A DNA stretch of 21,134 nucleotides from Myxococcales bacterium UBA5297 (lineage in GTDB: Bacteria; Myxococcota; Myxococcia; Myxococcales; UBA5297): positions 43,104-64,237 of the forward strand of contig DHSB01000252.1 of assembly GCA_002408385.1 (NCBI GenBank). Reading direction: 5' to 3'. The position numbers and the translations under genes are program-made. Shown here one piece after another: positions 8,020 to 14,878 of the stretch (its first letter is position 1; every line of letters begins with the position of its first letter). The notes beneath the pieces were generated by a model. The model was given only the letters and a program-made list of their open reading frames with translations, was not told the origin of the DNA and made no database searches.

Positions 8020-8850
8020 TCAGGCCGCCCTCTGCTCGTCGAGGAAGCCCAGCGTCCAGACGGCCGAGCCGTAGGCGCCGGTGATGCCCGCGAGCGGGAC
8101 GAGCACCGGCAGCAGCAGCACGAGGGCGACGACGAGCGCCGGGACGAGGCCGGCAAGGAAGTAGACGCCGACCCCTATCGCGGCCGCCGGCAGCAAGGCG
8201 ACCACGGCCGCGACTCCCGCGGCCAAGGCGCCCAGGCCCCAGGCGAGCAGGAGCTGGAGAGAGACGAGCACGCGGCCATGCAGCCAGGCGATGGCCGCTC
8301 GCACCGCGTCGAGGGGAGGCGCGCCCTCGAGGACGGCGAAGCGCAGGGCGTAGAGGTAGACGAAGTAGAAGGAGAGGGCGACGGGGAGCGCCAGGAGCGC
8401 CAGGAGGACTGCCACCGGGATCCCGAGCCAGAGCGGGAGCACGCCGAAGGCGGCCAGCAGCGCCGGGGCGACGATGATTACCCCGACCCCGAGGAAGGCC
8501 GCCGCGGCCAGCAGCTTGATGCCGAGCACCCGCCAGAAGAGGCGGAAGCCGACGCCGAACCCGGCGCGCGTGCCGAAGGGCTCTTCGTCGCGATGGCGGC
8601 GCACCCCTTCGATTACCGCCGCCTCGCTGACGACGTGCAGCACCAGCGCGACGAGCGCGACCACAGCCATCGTGGCGAGCAGCGGGACGAGCCAGCCGGG
8701 CAGCGCCTGTCCGTTGCCAGCCGCCGCGGAGTCAGACGTGCGTGCGCCGCCTCCTGCTGTCCCGCCGGCGAGAAAGAAGCCGAAGAACCAGAGGTACTTG
8801 TGTCTCCAGACGACTCGGATGGCCTGCTTGGCGACTGCGATGATTTCCAT
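8020..8850 (-). CDS. Polytopic membrane protein, first gene of the sigma-factor operon
   Basis: The protein has 276 residues, almost entirely hydrophobic. Membrane segments lie near 18-35, 52-85, 105-140, 142-172 and a long block at about 205-265. An amphipathic N-terminus (MEIIAVAKQAIRVVWRHKYLW) and a positively charged loop (GVRRHRDEEP) suggest a cytoplasmic N-terminus. The pattern resembles the broad glycerophosphodiester-phosphodiesterase membrane-domain-like or DUF975-like proteins, but I cannot assign a family. The ATG at 8850 was chosen over the open frame further upstream because a strong Shine-Dalgarno (AAGGAG, 8861-8856) lies five bases before it. Its stop is three bases from the sigma-factor start, so co-expression is likely. 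It could be the sensor or the target of that sigma factor; neither is shown. Confidence 0.85.
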   Translation of the reverse strand: MEIIAVAKQAIRVVWRHKYLWFFGFFLAGGTAGGGARTSDSAAAGNGQALPGWLVPLLATMAVVALVALVLHVVSEAAVIEGVRRHRDEEPFGTRAGFGVGFRLFWRVLGIKLLAAAAFLGVGVIIVAPALLAAFGVLPLWLGIPVAVLLALLALPVALSFYFVYLYALRFAVLEGAPPLDAVRAAIAWLHGRVLVSLQLLLAWGLGALAAGVAAVVALLPAAAIGVGVYFLAGLVPALVVALVLLLPVLVPLAGITGAYGSAVWTLGFLDEQRAA

Positions 8851-9153
8851 CGAGGCTCCTTGCACGCGAGCGGCGGGTGCGGCGCCGCAGCGTGCTTTGT
8901 TTGCAGGTCTAATCCAGCTCGAGGAAAGACGTGACAGGCGATTTTGATCTGGGTCGCGCAGCGGCGGGCTTCGCGGTCGTTTCGGAGCATGTGCGGTGGT
9001 TCGGGAAGCGTGGTGGTCGGTCCGCGAGGCTCTCGGAGCGCTCTGCCAAGCTCTCCGACCCGTCCGCGCGCTTGCAGGCGAGAGCCGCAAGGGGCCCGGA
9101 GGCGCTCGTTGGCGCTGCCAACCTCGGCAGGAGGCACGGCGGAGCGCGGGCGC
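8851..9153. other. Intergenic region between spmA-spmB-type gene and the sigma operon
   Basis: Both flanking genes run on the minus strand. The promoter of the sigma operon should lie here, but I cannot place clear -35/-10 boxes. A small perfect hairpin, GTTGGC-GCT-GCCAAC (9108-9122), is about 32 nt past the spmA-spmB stop and could aid termination. A short imperfect duplication of CTCTCGGAGCGCTCTGCCAA-type sequence lies near 9030-9060. No gene is credible. Confidence 0.4.
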
Positions 9154-10461
9154 CTACCCGAAGAAGATGCGCGCCAGCAGGACCGAGCCGCCGAGCCCGA
9201 CGGCGTCGGCGCACAGGCAGGCGGCGACCGTATGACGGGCCGCGCGCACCTGGACCGCGCCGAAGTAGACCGCGAGCACGTAGAAGGTGGTCTCGGTCGA
9301 GCCGTTCATGATCGAGACCATATAGCCGATAAGCGAGTCCGGCCCGAAGGTGCGCATCGTCTCGGTCATCACCGCGAAGGCGCCGCTGCCCGAAAGCGGC
9401 CGGATGAGCGCCATCGGCAGCGCCTCGGCCGGCATCCCGATGAGCCCGGTGATCGGCGCGATCGCGTCGGTGAGCACCCCCATCGCCCCCGAAGCCCGGA
9501 ACATGCCGATGCCGACGATGATCGCGAGCAGGAAGGGGATGATCGTCACCGCGATCTGGAAGGCTTCTTTCGCGCCGGCGATGAAGGACTCGTAGACCTT
9601 CACCTTCCGGGCGAACCCGACGGTCACGATCGCCAGCATCAGCACCGGCAGCAGCCAGTCGGACATCAGCGCGCGGGCGATCTCGAAGCTCGTCCCGCTC
9701 GCGTTGCGCACGTAGGGGATGAGCGCCGCGGCGACGGCCAGCCACACGACCGCGGTCACCGCGGTGCGTCCCCGACCGGCGGTGGCGATCTCCGAGGCGA
9801 GCTGCTCGGCCTGTTCGAGGCCTTTGATCGGCTGCGGGGCGGCGGCCGTGCCCTCGCTCGCGAGCTCGTACCTCTCGACGGCGAAGACGCGCCTGTTTTC
9901 GAGCAGCTTGATCGCCACGATCGCGGCGAGGGTGCCCATGGCGGTGGCGAGGATCGACGGGACGGCGATGCCCGCCGCGTCGCTCGAGCCGAGCGCCGCG
10001 CGCACCGCGATGACCCCGAGCGGCAGGACGGCCACGCCCGAGGTGTTGATGGCCAGGAAGAGCGCCATCGCGTTGGTGGCGACGCCTTTGCGCGGATTGA
10101 GCTTGTCGAGCTCGACCATCGCCTTGAGCCCGAAGGGCGTCGCCGCGTTGCCCAGCCCGAGCATGTTCGCCGCGAGGTTCATGATCATCGCGCCCATCGC
10201 CGGGTGGTCCCCGGGCACGCTGGGGAAGAGCCTTCGCATCACCGGCGCGAGCAGGCGCGACAGGCTGCGCATCATCCCCGCGTCCTGGAGCACGCGCATG
10301 AAGCCGAGCCACAGCCCCATCTGACCGATGAGCCCGATGGCCAGCTCGACCGCGGTCTTGGCCGAGGAGAGCGAGGCGTCGGTCACCTGCTTCATCGTGC
10401 CGTTGAACGCGCCGGTGATGACCGCCCCGCCGACGAGAATGAGAAAAACCCAATTGAGCAA
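9154..10461 (-). CDS. Fused SpmA-SpmB (nucleoside-recognition/Gate domain) membrane protein
   Basis: The protein has 435 residues with two related membrane halves. The first (about 1-200) carries the SpmA-type motif NMLGLGNAATPFGLKAMVEL (99-118) and INTSGVAVLPLGVIAVRA. The second (about 235-435) carries SpmB-type motifs IRPLSGSGAFAVMTE (353-367) and MNGSTETTFYVLAVYFGAV (385-403). In Bacillus, SpmA and SpmB are separate proteins needed for spore-core dehydration. In non-sporulating Gram-negative bacteria, fused homologues of unknown transport function are common, so sporulation cannot be concluded. The start is a TTG (10461) with GGAG about nine bases upstream; no ATG gives a better N-terminus, and MLNWVFLILVGGAVITGAFN fits the family. 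A linker (about 200-230) joins the halves. It stands alone, with large gaps on both sides. Confidence 0.92.
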   Translation of the reverse strand: MLNWVFLILVGGAVITGAFNGTMKQVTDASLSSAKTAVELAIGLIGQMGLWLGFMRVLQDAGMMRSLSRLLAPVMRRLFPSVPGDHPAMGAMIMNLAANMLGLGNAATPFGLKAMVELDKLNPRKGVATNAMALFLAINTSGVAVLPLGVIAVRAALGSSDAAGIAVPSILATAMGTLAAIVAIKLLENRRVFAVERYELASEGTAAAPQPIKGLEQAEQLASEIATAGRGRTAVTAVVWLAVAAALIPYVRNASGTSFEIARALMSDWLLPVLMLAIVTVGFARKVKVYESFIAGAKEAFQIAVTIIPFLLAIIVGIGMFRASGAMGVLTDAIAPITGLIGMPAEALPMALIRPLSGSGAFAVMTETMRTFGPDSLIGYMVSIMNGSTETTFYVLAVYFGAVQVRAARHTVAACLCADAVGLGGSVLLARIFFG

Positions 10462-10974
10462 GTGGAGGTCTCCGCTCGGAAGCTGCCTCGGGGCGCGCGC
10501 GAGCCCGAAGGACCTCGAATCCTAACGGGAAAAGCCGATGCGTCGAGCCTTTGCCGCTTGCTCGCTGGAGCGGCGATACGCCTGCGAGGTCTCGCCCTCT
10601 CGACCAGGGCGCTATCGCGCGTGCGCTCCTGAGCTCGTTCTGGTTGAGAAGCCGGAACCGCAAGTGGCCGAAGTGATGGCGGACCAGCAGATGACTTCGT
10701 CCAAATCAAGTTGGGGAGACGAATTCGGCGAATCCCTCGACTGCGAGGCTCCCGCTGGTCGCCTCTACGCTCGGGATGAGCGGGGGCGAGGCCGCCGTGA
10801 CCGGGGCGAGGGCTCGCCGAGTGTCCTATCGCCTATTCGGCCGGCAACCGGACATTCTTCGGCCCGCCACCCCGGCGAGCCGCTATCCTGCGCCGGGGAA
10901 GAGCTGACGAGCGCCGCCATGAGCCAACCCTGGCCAAAGCACCATGACAACCCGGTGGGGAAGAGGAGCGCGCC
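10462..10974. other. Divergent intergenic region with a GC hairpin near the epimerase start
   Basis: This 513-bp gap separates the minus-strand SpmA-SpmB gene and the plus-strand epimerase gene, so it should hold both promoters. One perfect inverted repeat, CCCCGGCG (10870-10877) and CGCCGGGG (10891-10898), has a 13-nt loop containing TATCCT and lies about 76 bp before the epimerase ATG; it could be an operator overlapping a -10 box (inference). Open frames across the gap have no domain-like composition. I see no other structure. Confidence 0.35.
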
Positions 10975-11961
10975 ATGAGCTCCACCTCCACTTCGGCGCT
11001 CGTGACCGGAGCGAACGGATTCTTTGGCAGCCACCTCGCGGCGACGCTCCTCGCCCGCGGTTATCGGGTTCGGGCGCTCGTGCGGCGCACCAGCGACCTG
11101 TCACGGATCCGGGGGCTGGGCGTCGAGCTCGTCTACGGCGACGTGCGCGATCCCGCCTCGCTGCGGCGTGCGGCCGAGGGACAGCGGCTCGTCTTCCACA
11201 CGGCCGGCAAGGTCTCGGACTGGGGCACCTACGACGAGTTCTTTGCGGCCAACGTCATCGGCACGCGCAACCTCATCGCGGCCTGTCAGGAGTCGGCCGT
11301 TGCGCGGCTGGTCCACATCAGCTCGCTCACGGTGTTGGGCTTGCCGCGCACTCGCCAGGTCGTCACCGAAGAGACGCCCTACGCGACCAGCGCTTTCGAC
11401 CCCTACACCCTCACCAAGATCAAGGCCGAAGGCCTCGCGCGGGCCGCCCATGGCGAGCGCGGCCTCGAGGTGGTCGTGGTGAGGCCCGGGGTCATCTGGG
11501 GGCACGGCGACACGACGATCCTTCCGCGCTTTGTCGAGCTGATGCGCAAGCGGCAGATGGTCTACGTCGACGGCGGCCACAACCTCGTCGCCCTCTCGCA
11601 CGTCGAGAACCTGGGCCTCGGCTGTGCCCTCGCTGCGGAGGTCCTCGCGGCAGCCGGGCGCGTCTATCACCTCACCGACGGCGAGGATCTGACGGCGCGC
11701 GAGGTGCTCGACGGCCTCGCCGACGCCTTCCAGGTGCCGCGGCCGCGCCTTTCGCTGCCCTTCTCCGCCGTCTACGCCCTCGCCGCGGCGATGGAGCGAC
11801 TGGCGCAGGCGCGGGGCGACGCCAAGCCGCCGGCGGTCACCCGGTACGGCGTGCGCCTCATCTCCAACGACTGCCGCTACGACATCACGCGGGCGCGCCG
11901 AGAGCTCGGATACGAGCCGGTCATCTCTTTCCAGGAAGGCATTAGGACGCTGGGCGAATAG
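10975..11961 (+). CDS. NAD(P)-dependent epimerase/dehydratase (extended SDR, 3-beta-HSD-like)
   Basis: The protein has 328 residues with an N-terminal Rossmann fold. The extended short-chain dehydrogenase glycine motif is TGANGFFG (11-18). Catalytic residues are Ser116/117 (HISSL) and the YxxxK pair Tyr144/Lys148 (YTLTK). RPGVIWGHGD (170-179) is a typical substrate-loop entry, and HVENLGLGCALA matches the post-loop motif of 3-beta-hydroxysteroid dehydrogenase/sugar-epimerase relatives. It should oxidise or epimerise a nucleotide sugar, sterol-like or dihydroflavonol-like substrate using NAD(P); which one is not readable. The ATG at 10975 has GAGGAG six bases upstream. It is a lone gene: divergent from SpmA-SpmB upstream and facing a repeat cluster and a convergent unknown gene downstream. 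Confidence 0.93.
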   Translation: MSSTSTSALVTGANGFFGSHLAATLLARGYRVRALVRRTSDLSRIRGLGVELVYGDVRDPASLRRAAEGQRLVFHTAGKVSDWGTYDEFFAANVIGTRNLIAACQESAVARLVHISSLTVLGLPRTRQVVTEETPYATSAFDPYTLTKIKAEGLARAAHGERGLEVVVVRPGVIWGHGDTTILPRFVELMRKRQMVYVDGGHNLVALSHVENLGLGCALAAEVLAAAGRVYHLTDGEDLTAREVLDGLADAFQVPRPRLSLPFSAVYALAAAMERLAQARGDAKPPAVTRYGVRLISNDCRYDITRARRELGYEPVISFQEGIRTLGE

Positions 11962-12015
11962 CCGTGCCCGACACGTCGTGCTCGCCGAGCCGGCGAGAGG
12001 CGCCGAGGTCCCGGT

Positions 12016-12380
12016 TGTTGGCGGAGCTGGAGCTCCGCTGTCCATGCTCGGTGGGGCTTCGCCGTCCATGCTTGGCCGAGATCCGCCGTCCATCACGACC
12101 GCCGGCGTCTCGAGGGCCATCGGAGACCGAGCGGCCGGGTCGTTGGCGGAGCTGGAGCTCCGCCGTCCATGCTTCGTCGAGCTTCGCCGTCCATGCTTGG
12201 TGGAGCTCCGCCGTCCATGCTTCGCCGAGCTTCGCCGTCCATGCTTCGCCGTCCATCACGACCGCCGGCGTCTCGAGGGCCCTCGGGGAGCGAGCGGCCG
12301 CCCCGTTGGCGGAGCTGGGGCTCCGCCGTCCATGCTTGGTGGAGCTTTGCCGTTCACCACGACCGCCGGCGTCTCGCCCC
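12016..12380. repeat. Composite hairpin and 24-bp tandem repeat cluster
   Basis: At least two full modules and one shortened module lie in tandem. Each starts with TTGGCGGAGCTGGAGCTCC-type hairpin sequence (stems at 12020-12039, 12145-12164 and 12308-12327). One or more 24-bp units follow, beginning GTCCATGCTT and ending GCC (12040-12063, 12064-12087, 12165-12188, 12189-12212, 12213-12236, and a 14-bp partial at 12237-12250). Each module ends in CACGACCGCCGGCGTCTCG, then a spacer of roughly 25-45 bp containing GAGCGGCCG. Related single copies occur at 5234 and 13148. It fills the gap between two convergent genes. The units differ by substitutions and lack unique spacers, so this is not a CRISPR. 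The 24-bp period keeps reading frames open by chance. Confidence 0.85.
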
Positions 12381-12387
12381 GTCGCGT

Positions 12388-13065
12388 CTACGGACGCGTT
12401 CCTCCGGTGAGCAGGCGCTCGAGCTCGGCGTGCTCCTCGGCGCTGCAGAAGCTCGTCTGCTTGCCACCGGTCGCGAGCTCGATCTTCAAGGCGACGCGCC
12501 CGTCGGGCTGCGCCTGGGCCTCTATCGACTTTGCCTTCTGGAGCGTCGCCAGCAGCTTGGCGATCCGCGGCGACGAGGCGCGGGCCTTTGCCCGGCGCCG
12601 ATAACCGAGCTCGACGCTGCGGCAGCCGCGCCGGTTGAGATCGGCGAAGAGGTCGAGGACCCGGTTGGCTTGCACCTCGAGCGAGCCACCGCCCCAGGTC
12701 TCCTCGGGATCTTCGAGGTCAAGCTCCCGGCCCTCGCCAGCGAGCAGCTCGCCGGCAGGGGTCGCACGCCAGGCGGTCGTGCGGAAGCGAAAGCGCTTGC
12801 TCCCGGCGCTGCCCACGACCTCGAAAACCCCCACCGGCACGCCCGAGCGGATAGCGAGGGCCCGCGCCGCGCGGCGCCCGAGCTCGAGGTGGTCGAAGAG
12901 TATGGTGCAGCCGTCCTCTCCCTCGTCGAGCGCGACGGCCGCGCCGTCGGTCGCCGCGTCGTCGTGGGCGAGGCCGAGCGACTCCAAGGTTGGCGGGAGG
13001 TCGTCAATCAGCTTCTCCCAGCGCAGGTGGGCGGAACGGAGGGCGGTGAGCTCGATTCTGTGCAT
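12388..13065 (-). CDS. Protein of unknown function, 225 residues
   Basis: I do not recognise this protein. It is soluble, with no signal peptide or membrane segment, and mixed alpha/beta in composition. The start reads MHRIELTALRSAHLRWEKLI. A region about 85-130 could be beta-rich (VPVGVFEVVGSAGSKRFRFR). A basic patch lies near 150-170 (ELGYRRRAKARASSPRIAKL). The C-terminal third looks like helix, strand, helix ending EEHAELERLLTGG. There is a single Cys near the end and few aromatic residues. The start is the ATG at 13065, which has no convincing Shine-Dalgarno; other starts shorten it. High third-position GC and natural protein composition separate it from the frames in the flanking repeats. 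It converges with the epimerase and is isolated between repeat clusters. Confidence 0.7.
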   Translation of the reverse strand: MHRIELTALRSAHLRWEKLIDDLPPTLESLGLAHDDAATDGAAVALDEGEDGCTILFDHLELGRRAARALAIRSGVPVGVFEVVGSAGSKRFRFRTTAWRATPAGELLAGEGRELDLEDPEETWGGGSLEVQANRVLDLFADLNRRGCRSVELGYRRRAKARASSPRIAKLLATLQKAKSIEAQAQPDGRVALKIELATGGKQTSFCSAEEHAELERLLTGGTRP

Positions 13066-13096
13066 TGCGACACACTAGCAGTCCGCGAGTACGGGG

Positions 13097-13222
13097 GCGC
13101 CGGCCGCGGTAACCGAAACGCGATGGGGAGCGAGGGACCGGCCCGCTGGCGGAGCTGGATCTCCGCCGTCCATCACGACCGCCGGCGTCTCGCCGGGAGA
13201 TGGGAGCGCCGGCCGCGGTAAC
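13097..13222. repeat. Single repeat element flanked by 17-bp direct repeats
   Basis: GCGCCGGCCGCGGTAAC occurs at 13097-13113 and again, identical, at 13206-13222. Between them is one copy of the hairpin family: GGCGGAGCTGGATCTCCGCC (13148-13167) followed by GTCCATCACGACC and GCCGGCGTCTCG, preceded by GGGGAGCGAGGGACCGGCCC as in the 12016-12380 cluster. The direct repeats may be a duplicated target or part of a longer repeat; the sequence does not decide. Confidence 0.65.
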
Positions 13223-13279
13223 ACGATTCCGGAGGACCGCCCGTCGGGACCGCCCGCGCCTCTGCCCAATTCGTCGACG

Positions 13280-13519
13280 GGCCACGTCGGTCGCATAGTC
13301 GTCGCCAAGCTGAATCCAGAGTACGTCGCCGAAGCCCTGGCCGTGGAGGACGACCTGCGTCGGCACCGAAGCGCCTCCGCTCGCGGGTTCGACCGAGAAG
13401 AGCGCCGGCGGAGCGTGAGGATCGTCGCAGGCGTCGGCGATTGGGAGACCGGCATCCAGACCGGCGTCGGCTCCCGCGTCCCATGCGTTCCCCGCATCCG
13501 GCAGCAGCCCCGAGTCGAG
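13280..13519 (-). pseudogene. Remnant of a secreted IPT/TIG-domain surface protein
   Basis: Read on the minus strand, this stretch gives a low-complexity Asp-Ala-Gly linker (AGADAGLDAGLPIADACDD) like those behind lipoprotein signal peptides in Myxococcota. It runs into the start of an IPT/TIG immunoglobulin-like domain: PALFSVEPASGGASVPTQVV, then LHGQGFGDVLWIQLGDDYAT. Family members continue for another 40 or so residues with strands this one lacks; here the frame runs into arginine-rich nonsense and the 17-bp direct repeat. The N-terminal side runs into the 42/43-bp tandem array, so no start or signal peptide remains. I read it as a gene fragment cut on both sides by repeat expansion or deletion. 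A frame error is a less likely alternative. Confidence 0.6.
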
Positions 13520-13914
13520 GTGGCGGGTAACCCGGGTCACGGCTCAACGCAATCGCTTGAGGTCGAGGGATGACCGAGGACACGGCTCAACGCAATCGAT
13601 TGAGGTGGCGGATGACCGAGGACACGGCTCGACGCAATCGCTTGAGGTCGAGGGATGACCGAGGACACGGCTCGACGCAATCGATTGAGGTTGCGGATGA
13701 CCGAGGACACGGCTCGACGCAATCGCTTGAGGTCGAGGGATGACCGAGGACACTGCTCGACGCAATGGCTTGAGGTGGCGGATGACCGAGGACACGGCTG
13801 AACGCAATCGCTCGAGGTTGCGGATGACCGAGGACACGGCTCGACGCAGTCGCTTGAGGTCGGCGGATGACCGAGGACACGGCTCGACCAGTCGCTTGAT
13901 GTCGGCGGTGCGGA
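13511..13914. repeat. 42/43-bp tandem repeat array, about eight and a half units
   Basis: Units begin CACGGCTCGACGCAATCG and end GGATGACCGAGGA. Boundaries are 13538-13580 (43), 13581-13622 (42), 13623-13665 (43), 13666-13707 (42), 13708-13750 (43), 13751-13792 (42), 13793-13834 (42), 13835-13877 (43), then a decaying partial to about 13914. A degenerate half unit (13511-13537) precedes. The 43-bp type has GCTTGAGGTCGAGGG; the 42-bp type has TTGAGGTGGCGG or TTGAGGTTGCGG. They alternate, giving an 85-bp higher-order repeat at least three times. Because 85 is not a multiple of three, the array is unlikely to be coding. There are no unique spacers, so it is not a CRISPR. Two 42-bp units contain the palindrome CAATCGATTG. 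Confidence 0.92.
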
Positions 13915-14016
13915 ACACGCCGAAGGGAATCCTCGAGCTTTGGAGAGCGCGACAAGGAGCAGCGCATTCGGCGAACACTGGCGATGTGCCGTCCGCCTTT
14001 CGGCAAGACGGCCAGG

Positions 14017-14790
14017 TCACCGCCCGTAGATGCGGAAGCGGATGGTCACGCGCGCCCGAACGTCGATCTCGCCGGGTTGCACCGGGGTGCTCGCGAGCGC
14101 GGCCTGCTCGGTGAAGCCTCCTCGCTCGAGTGGAATCGGCGGACCGCCTCCGGCCTCGACGACGTCGATGACCTCGCCGAGCCTGACGCCGAGCGCCGCG
14201 GCCATCGCCTGTGCCGTCTCGCGCGCGTCGGTGATCGCCAGGCGCAGGGCCGCGCGGCGCGGCCCAGGATCGGCGAGCTCGAACGAGAGCGACTCGAGCT
14301 GATTGGCACCGGCTCGGATGGCGACATCGACTGCCGGGCCGACGCGGGCGAGGTCGTCGAGCTGCACCTGGATTCGATTGCTGGCGCGGAAGGCGACGGT
14401 GCGTTGCTCCTGCGGTTGCTGCGGCCCGCCGCGCGGTTGCGGCTCGTCCTGCGAGTAGATCGGCGACACCGACAGGTCGACGGTCTGGATGCGTTGCTCG
14501 GGGATGCCGAGGCGCTTGAGCTCGTCGATGACCCGCCGGGTGAGGGCGCTGACTTGGTTTTGAGCCTCCGCGGCCGTCGGGGCCTGGGCGACGGCACCGA
14601 GCACGATTTGCGCGCGGTCGGGCCGGGCTGTGACGCGGCCCTCGCCGTTGACGAGGAGGGAAGGCACGCCGCTTGGCGCGGTGTCGGTCGCCGTCAGTCC
14701 TTGCGTCACAGGAGGCGCGGCCGGGGTGTTCTTGGTGGAGCAGCTCGCCAACGCCAACGCCGCTGTGAGAATCGCCAGATTTCTCTTCAT
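14017..14790 (-). CDS. SIMPL-domain (DUF541) lipoprotein
   Basis: The protein has 257 residues. The N-terminus is a lipoprotein signal peptide (MKRNLAILTAALALASC) with lipobox LASC and lipidation Cys17, so it is probably anchored in the inner or outer membrane facing the periplasm. Residues about 43-257 form a SIMPL/DUF541 domain, recognisable by LLVNGEGRVTARPDRAQIVL (45-64), the helix ending RRVIDELKRLGIPEQRIQTV, and VRARVTIRFRIYG at the end. Family members (E. coli YggE type) are linked to oxidative-stress tolerance, with unclear biochemistry. An inserted Gln/Pro-rich loop (about 115-130) interrupts the first half. The start is the ATG at 14790 with AAGGGGG about seven bases upstream. It sits 88 bp after the methyltransferase gene on the same strand, so co-transcription is possible. 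A weak hairpin, GCCGTC/GACGGC at 13988-14012, lies just past the stop. Confidence 0.92.
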   Translation of the reverse strand: MKRNLAILTAALALASCSTKNTPAAPPVTQGLTATDTAPSGVPSLLVNGEGRVTARPDRAQIVLGAVAQAPTAAEAQNQVSALTRRVIDELKRLGIPEQRIQTVDLSVSPIYSQDEPQPRGGPQQPQEQRTVAFRASNRIQVQLDDLARVGPAVDVAIRAGANQLESLSFELADPGPRRAALRLAITDARETAQAMAAALGVRLGEVIDVVEAGGGPPIPLERGGFTEQAALASTPVQPGEIDVRARVTIRFRIYGR

Positions 14791-14878
14791 TCGTGCCCCC
14801 TTGGTCTGCCGCGAGTCATAGGCATCGACGGGAGCGGGCTCAAGTGCTGGGCGGGTCGAAGGCGCCAGGCGCTGCGGG

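Noticed and set aside
9154..10461. Evidence that the organism forms spores, from the SpmA-SpmB protein
   Set aside because: Fused SpmA-SpmB homologues are common in non-sporulating Gram-negative bacteria, so the inference does not hold.
10538..10978. A 146-codon plus-strand frame before the epimerase gene
   Set aside because: It overlaps the epimerase start, has composition unlike neighbouring proteins, no domain and no good ribosome binding site.
11942..12259. A minus-strand frame giving an eight-residue periodic peptide (EAWTAKLG / EAWTAELH type)
   Set aside because: The periodicity follows from the 24-bp non-coding repeat. There is no ribosome binding site, and equally open frames exist on the plus strand.
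13511..13914. CRISPR array
   Set aside because: Units are contiguous with no unique spacers, and no cas gene is in the window.
13537..14020. Repetitive minus-strand peptides over the tandem array (SSVIRNLNRLRRAV type)
   Set aside because: The 42/43-bp alternation shifts frame every dimer, so no frame reads the unit consistently.
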